Source: an uncultured Fusobacterium sp.
Lineage (GTDB): Bacteria; Fusobacteriota; Fusobacteriia; Fusobacteriales; Fusobacteriaceae
Assembly (NCBI GenBank): GCA_900543175.1
Contig: UQQO01000002.1
Coordinates: forward strand, 1-58,960
Direction of reading: 5' to 3'
DNA: 58,960 nucleotides
Shown here: positions 55,082 through 58,960 of the stretch, piece by piece
Layout of the letters: each line of letters starts with the position of its first letter
Numbering within the stretch: position 1 is the stretch's first letter
Notes under the pieces: generated by a model
The model's input: the letters and a program-made list of their open reading frames with translations, nothing else
Database searches by the model: none
What the model was told of the DNA's origin: nothing
Program-made: the position numbers and the translations under genes

Positions 55082-56908
55082 TTAAAATGCTCCACCTCCA
55101 CCACGGCTTCCTCCACCACCTGAAGAGCCTCCACTAAATCCTCCACCACTTCCTTTTGACGATGGTCTGCTCTTAGCAAGTTCTGATATTCCCCTTGTAG
55201 TAGCTCTAGAAACTGTTCTCTCTATACTTCTAAATCCTGAGTTTCTATTGTACATTCCCATAAGAGGAGTTCTATTAAGTCTTGATATATTTTCTCCACT
55301 ATCTCTAAATATTTTTTGGTATCCCTTTGCTACCTCTTCTGCAACTCCTAAAGCTATTGCATATACAAAATAGTGTTCCCAAATATGTATTGATGCAAGT
55401 TTAGCCTCCTCTAAATTACTGTAATCAACTAAGAACTTTTTAAATGCCAACCATTTTGCTCTTAATTTTTCAGCCTCTAAAGTATATTTTCCCCTTGTTG
55501 ATATTGTAAAATTTAACATTGCAAAAGCTATAAATGTAAAAATAATAAATTTTCCATTATCAAAATAAGCTGCTAAGAAAGGTCCAAGAGGCATGCTTAA
55601 AAAACCTGTAATCATTCCTAAAGCTATTGGCAACTTTTTAACTGGCTCTTTTTCAAATCCAACTTTTTTCAGCTCTTTCTCTACCATTGATTCCCATTTT
55701 TCATAGTTTCTTCCAAATTTTATAGCATTTCTTCTGTCCCTAATATTTTCCTCTATCTCCTCCATTGATACCTCTGTACCATTTCCTATCTCATCAATAT
55801 ACCAATCAACTACAAACTTTTCATAATTTTTTAATGAGCTTTCATCATAAGAGTTTTTTCTAAGAATAGTTTTGTTATTTACTCTATCCTCTATCATTTC
55901 AAATATATCTCTTCTTACTAAGTCCATAACTGTAGCAAGTAGTTGGTTAGGTGATACATGTCTATAGGCAATAGATCCTCCTACAGCTGGAGAAAAATCA
56001 TCTGGAGCCTCTCTAAAATACTCTCCATATTCATTTTCTACCTTATATTTCTTTCTATTTTTTACATAGTTAAGCCCAACTATAAAGATTATCCAACCAC
56101 CCCAAAGAAAGAAAACTATATTTCCAATAGTTCCCCTCATTTGAGCAAACTTTCTCTCTCTATCTGCCTTGTCTGCCAATTTATTTTCCATTTTTATAAT
56201 TTTTTCATACCCATCTTCATTTTTTACAAGAGATGGTTTTATATTTGGAATTAAACTTTTAGGAAAAAGAACATTAGTTTCTACAAACTCTCCAGAATAA
56301 TATCCTTTAAGAGTATAAAGAATCTCCCTTCCACTTATAATATCTACATTTCCAGTAAGAGGTCCATGCCCAAAAGCTTTTATATCCTCTTTATTTACAT
56401 TTTTTGGAAGAATTATTTTTATTTGAATATTTTCTATATCTGTTTGCCAACCTCTTCCTACCATCTTTCTATTAAATTGAGCAATATCATTATATACTGT
56501 TACCCCTTGAGAAAGAGTATATTGAAAAAGAAACCATTTTTTTGTATCTCTCATAGGATAGTAAAGTTTTACCTCTCTCAAATCATCTCTATCTTTTAGA
56601 GAATAAGTTCCTCTTCTTTGGCTATTGTTATTTATAGCAGGAATAAACTCGCTATCCTTCTCATAAAAAACTCTTAGATTTTTCAGATCTCCATACCCTT
56701 TATAATCTATATTATAAAGAATCCCATTAATCTCATAAGCATTATATTGAACAAGCTCATTTACATCTACACTTCCATCTGGATTAATATATGCCTCTAT
56801 TCTTAAATTATCTACATTGTAACTAGGTCCACCATAAATTGATATAGATATACAACTTATAAATATAACAACTAAAATTTTCTTAAATGAAATTTTAAAT
56901 TTTTTCAT
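55082..56908 (-). CDS. DUF2207-domain membrane protein with Gly-rich tail
   Basis: This 608-residue protein has a signal peptide ending near ISIYGGPSY, an exported DUF2207 domain (about 30-235; RIEAYINPDGSVDVNELVQY), a transmembrane helix near 260-280, a cytoplasmic segment and further helices at about 420-465. The last ~25 residues are Gly/Ser rich (SGGGFSGGSSGGGGSRGGGG). I start at ATG 56908, because GGAGGAAG precedes it; a TTG at 56923 is less likely. Such proteins are common and uncharacterised. Confidence 0.8.
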   Translation of the reverse strand: MKKFKISFKKILVVIFISCISISIYGGPSYNVDNLRIEAYINPDGSVDVNELVQYNAYEINGILYNIDYKGYGDLKNLRVFYEKDSEFIPAINNNSQRRGTYSLKDRDDLREVKLYYPMRDTKKWFLFQYTLSQGVTVYNDIAQFNRKMVGRGWQTDIENIQIKIILPKNVNKEDIKAFGHGPLTGNVDIISGREILYTLKGYYSGEFVETNVLFPKSLIPNIKPSLVKNEDGYEKIIKMENKLADKADRERKFAQMRGTIGNIVFFLWGGWIIFIVGLNYVKNRKKYKVENEYGEYFREAPDDFSPAVGGSIAYRHVSPNQLLATVMDLVRRDIFEMIEDRVNNKTILRKNSYDESSLKNYEKFVVDWYIDEIGNGTEVSMEEIEENIRDRRNAIKFGRNYEKWESMVEKELKKVGFEKEPVKKLPIALGMITGFLSMPLGPFLAAYFDNGKFIIFTFIAFAMLNFTISTRGKYTLEAEKLRAKWLAFKKFLVDYSNLEEAKLASIHIWEHYFVYAIALGVAEEVAKGYQKIFRDSGENISRLNRTPLMGMYNRNSGFRSIERTVSRATTRGISELAKSRPSSKGSGGGFSGGSSGGGGSRGGGGAF

Positions 56909-56947
56909 CTTTTCTTCCTCCAAAATCTAGTATTTTATTGAATAAAA

Positions 56948-56998
56948 AAATGCCCATGACAAAATTACCATTTTAGTTAAGTAATTTTATCATGAGCA
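56948..56998 (-). terminator. Terminator after ABC exporter gene
   Basis: Long arms (ATGCTCATGATAAAATTAC with GTAATTTTGTCATGGGCAT) form a hairpin followed by a run of T on the minus strand, about 90 bases past the exporter stop. Confidence 0.82.
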
Positions 56999-57086
56999 TC
57001 ACCTCTCTTCAATTAAATTGCTTAATATAAATATAATACATAACTTCTAATTAAGCAAATTTTTATTTTAAGAGTTCCCTATATTT

Positions 57087-58793
57087 TTATAATTGACTCA
57101 TATTATATAATTTATGGTAGAAACCTTTATTTGCTAATAGCTCTTGGTGAGTTCCTCTCTCCTCTATTCCATTATCAGTAAGAACTATTATCTCATCAGC
57201 ATTTTGAATTGTTGAAAGTCTATGAGCAACAACTATTGTAGTTCTTCCTTTACATAGCTCTTCTAACGAGTTTTGAATCAATCTCTCTGTAATATTATCA
57301 AGTGCAGATGTAGCCTCATCTAATATAAGTATTGGTGGATTTTTCAAGAAAATTCTTGCTATTGCAATTCTCTGCTTTTGTCCACCTGAAAGCTTTACCC
57401 CTCTCTCTCCAACATAGGTATTATATCCCTCTGGCATCTCCATTATCAAATCATGAATATTAGCTTTTTTAGCTGCTATCATTACCTCTTCATCTGTGGC
57501 TTCACTATTTCCTACTAATATATTCTCTTTAATTGTTCCAGTGAATAGGAAAACATCTTGTTGAACTATTCCAATATTTTTTCTAAGAGATTCTAACTTA
57601 ACATCATAGATACTTTTTCCATCTATCTTTATATCCCCAGATTTAATATTATAAAATCTCGGTATCAGATTACAAAGAGTTGTCTTTCCTCCACCAGATG
57701 GTCCTACTAATGCAAGCATCTTACCTTTAGATATTTTTAGTGAGATGTTTTTTAAAACAGATTTATCTTCATGGTCAAAAGAAACATTTTGTAGATCTAT
57801 CTCTCCTTCAACTTTTCCCATATCTATTGCATCAATTTTGTCTCCCTCTTCCTCTTCTCCTATAAGTTCCATAAATCTTTTAAATCCACTCATACCATTT
57901 TGGAATTGTTCAACAAAGGCTATCAATCTTTTTATAGGTTGAGTAAATATCTTTATATAAAGAAGATAGGCAAGAAAATCTCCAATTCCTATTTTTCCCC
58001 AATAAGTAAATAATCCACCAAAAATAAGGACAACATAATCTAATAGATCTGTTAAAAATCCAACTCCTGCTGTATATTCAGCCATTATCTTATAAGATTT
58101 GCTCTTAGCTTCTACAAACTTTTGATTATCTTTTTCAAATCTTTCTCTCTCATTTTCATTAATAACAAAAGCTTTAGAAACTCTTATTCCAGAGATACTA
58201 TTTTGCAATCTAGCATTGATATCCCCTGTTTTCTCTCTAGTCTTCATAAAAACAGCTAATAATCTTTTTCTTTGAAACATACTATAAAGCAGTATTAAAG
58301 GTAAAAGACAAAATATTATCAATGTTAATTGAATATTTATTCTGATTAACATTGCAAATGCTCCAATTATCATAAAAAATGAGATAAATAGATCTTCTGG
58401 TCCATGATGAGCAAGTTCTGAAATATCTTGAAGATCATTTACTATTCTTGACATTATACTTCCAGTTTGATTGTTATCAAAATATCTTATTGGCAAATTT
58501 TGAAGGTGTTTATAGATATCTCTTCTCATATCTGCTTGCATTCCAACTCCAACTAAATGTCCCCAATACTGCATAAAATAAGCACATAGCATTTTTATTA
58601 GATAAATTACTAAAAGAACTCCTGCAAATATTCCAATAGCTCTTATCTCTCTATTAGGTATAGAGTTATTAGCTATCTCTCTTGTTATCATTGGATAAAA
58701 TAGATCACAAAGAGCTGAAATTGTAGCTACAAATAGATCTAGAAAGAAAAGTTTTTTATATGGTTTATAATAACTTACAAATTTTTTTAGCAC
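57087..58793 (-). CDS. ABC exporter, fused membrane and ATPase domains (MsbA/LmrA-like)
   Basis: This 568-residue half-exporter has six transmembrane helices (about 15-300) and a C-terminal ATPase with GPSGGGKTTL (Walker A), LSGGQKQRI and LILDEATSALD (Walker B). It works as a homodimer and exports lipids, drugs or peptides. The start is GTG at 58793, seven bases behind GGGGG. It is a single-gene transcript by position. The substrate is unknown; MsbA versus a multidrug type cannot be decided. Confidence 0.9.
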   Translation of the reverse strand: MLKKFVSYYKPYKKLFFLDLFVATISALCDLFYPMITREIANNSIPNREIRAIGIFAGVLLVIYLIKMLCAYFMQYWGHLVGVGMQADMRRDIYKHLQNLPIRYFDNNQTGSIMSRIVNDLQDISELAHHGPEDLFISFFMIIGAFAMLIRINIQLTLIIFCLLPLILLYSMFQRKRLLAVFMKTREKTGDINARLQNSISGIRVSKAFVINENERERFEKDNQKFVEAKSKSYKIMAEYTAGVGFLTDLLDYVVLIFGGLFTYWGKIGIGDFLAYLLYIKIFTQPIKRLIAFVEQFQNGMSGFKRFMELIGEEEEGDKIDAIDMGKVEGEIDLQNVSFDHEDKSVLKNISLKISKGKMLALVGPSGGGKTTLCNLIPRFYNIKSGDIKIDGKSIYDVKLESLRKNIGIVQQDVFLFTGTIKENILVGNSEATDEEVMIAAKKANIHDLIMEMPEGYNTYVGERGVKLSGGQKQRIAIARIFLKNPPILILDEATSALDNITERLIQNSLEELCKGRTTIVVAHRLSTIQNADEIIVLTDNGIEERGTHQELLANKGFYHKLYNMSQL

Positions 58794-58877
58794 TTCTATT
58801 CCCCCTTTAGTTTTAATTAAATATTATAACATACTTCATTAACAATATAGAACTATTTCTTCAAAAAATAAAAAAAA

Positions 58878-58893
58878 CATACTTTTTAGTATG
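58878..58893 (-). terminator. Terminator after tRNA-Asp
   Basis: CATAC pairs with GTATG around a six-base loop, followed on the minus strand by seven T. It lies 15 bases past the tRNA 3' end. Confidence 0.75.
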
Positions 58894-58907
58894 CTTGATT
58901 TTTTAAA

Positions 58908-58960
58908 TGGCGGGAGCGACGAGGGTCGAACTCGCGACCTCCTGCGTGACAGGCAGGCGC
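58908..58960 (-). tRNA. tRNA-Asp (GTC), 5' part beyond window
   Basis: The 3' part of a tRNA is visible: anticodon loop CTGTCAC (anticodon GTC), T-arm with GTTCGACCC and an encoded CCA end. The 5' end runs off the window edge. Confidence 0.88.

Overview
The window is a compact, very AT-rich bacterial chromosome segment, with A/T-rich codon use and many overlapping gene ends. It looks like Fusobacterium. The evidence is inference from gene content: a Gram-negative-style mix (YajC, a Bax-like hydrolase, type IV pilin assembly genes), Firmicute-like RNA regulation (TPP and preQ1 riboswitches, an infC attenuator, HrcA/CIRCE), a ferredoxin, and a DUF3798-type transporter. No species call is possible from this sequence alone. 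About 60 of the 66 coding genes have a recognisable family. I saw no prophage, insertion sequence or CRISPR array.

Layout. Positions 1-6566 (minus) hold a type IV pilus / type II secretion-like operon: several prepilins, an assembly ATPase, a platform protein, a prepilin peptidase, and an edge-truncated GspL-like protein. Positions 6766-11115 (plus) hold a FUSC-like membrane protein, a YhcH/TabA protein, and a TrpXYZ-type ABC importer behind an unusual UAG-rich leader. Positions 11206-15159 (minus) encode beta-glucoside uptake (PTS EIIBC, 6-phospho-beta-glucosidase, RpiR regulator). Positions 15278-19444 (minus) carry a two-component system, an NhaC antiporter and a small membrane protein. 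Three tRNAs follow (Arg, Ser, Ser). Positions 19994-23450 (minus) are a thiamine/HMP ECF importer matching ykoFEDC, behind a TPP riboswitch. Next come an isolated eutS-eutP pair, an SstT-type symporter and a DnaQ-like exonuclease.

Positions 26471-29454 (minus) are a complete preQ1/queuosine precursor operon (queD, queE, folE, queC, queF) under a preQ1-I riboswitch. Positions 29509-30913 are infC-rpmI-rplT with an L20-type attenuator and an apparent AUU start for infC. Two divergent MATE exporters follow. Positions 33868-42079 (minus) contain the heat-shock cluster hrcA-grpE-dnaK, then ogt and a mutarotase, dnaJ, yajC, an amidase and a GerMN protein, headed by a perfect CIRCE element. A small ferredoxin and a Bax-like hydrolase come next.

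A structured, GC-richer non-coding element lies at about 43440-43820. It is followed by a BMP/sugar-type ABC transporter with a DUF3798 binding protein (43886-49373), a Zeta-like toxin with a small partner (49502-50231), a run of mostly secreted or membrane proteins of unknown function (50270-56908), an ABC exporter and the start of a tRNA-Asp gene.

The observations I consider most worth following are the two-module covarying element near 43440-43820, the UAG-repeat leader of the TrpXYZ-type operon, the cysteine-rich GrpE N-terminus, and the orphan eutSP pair.
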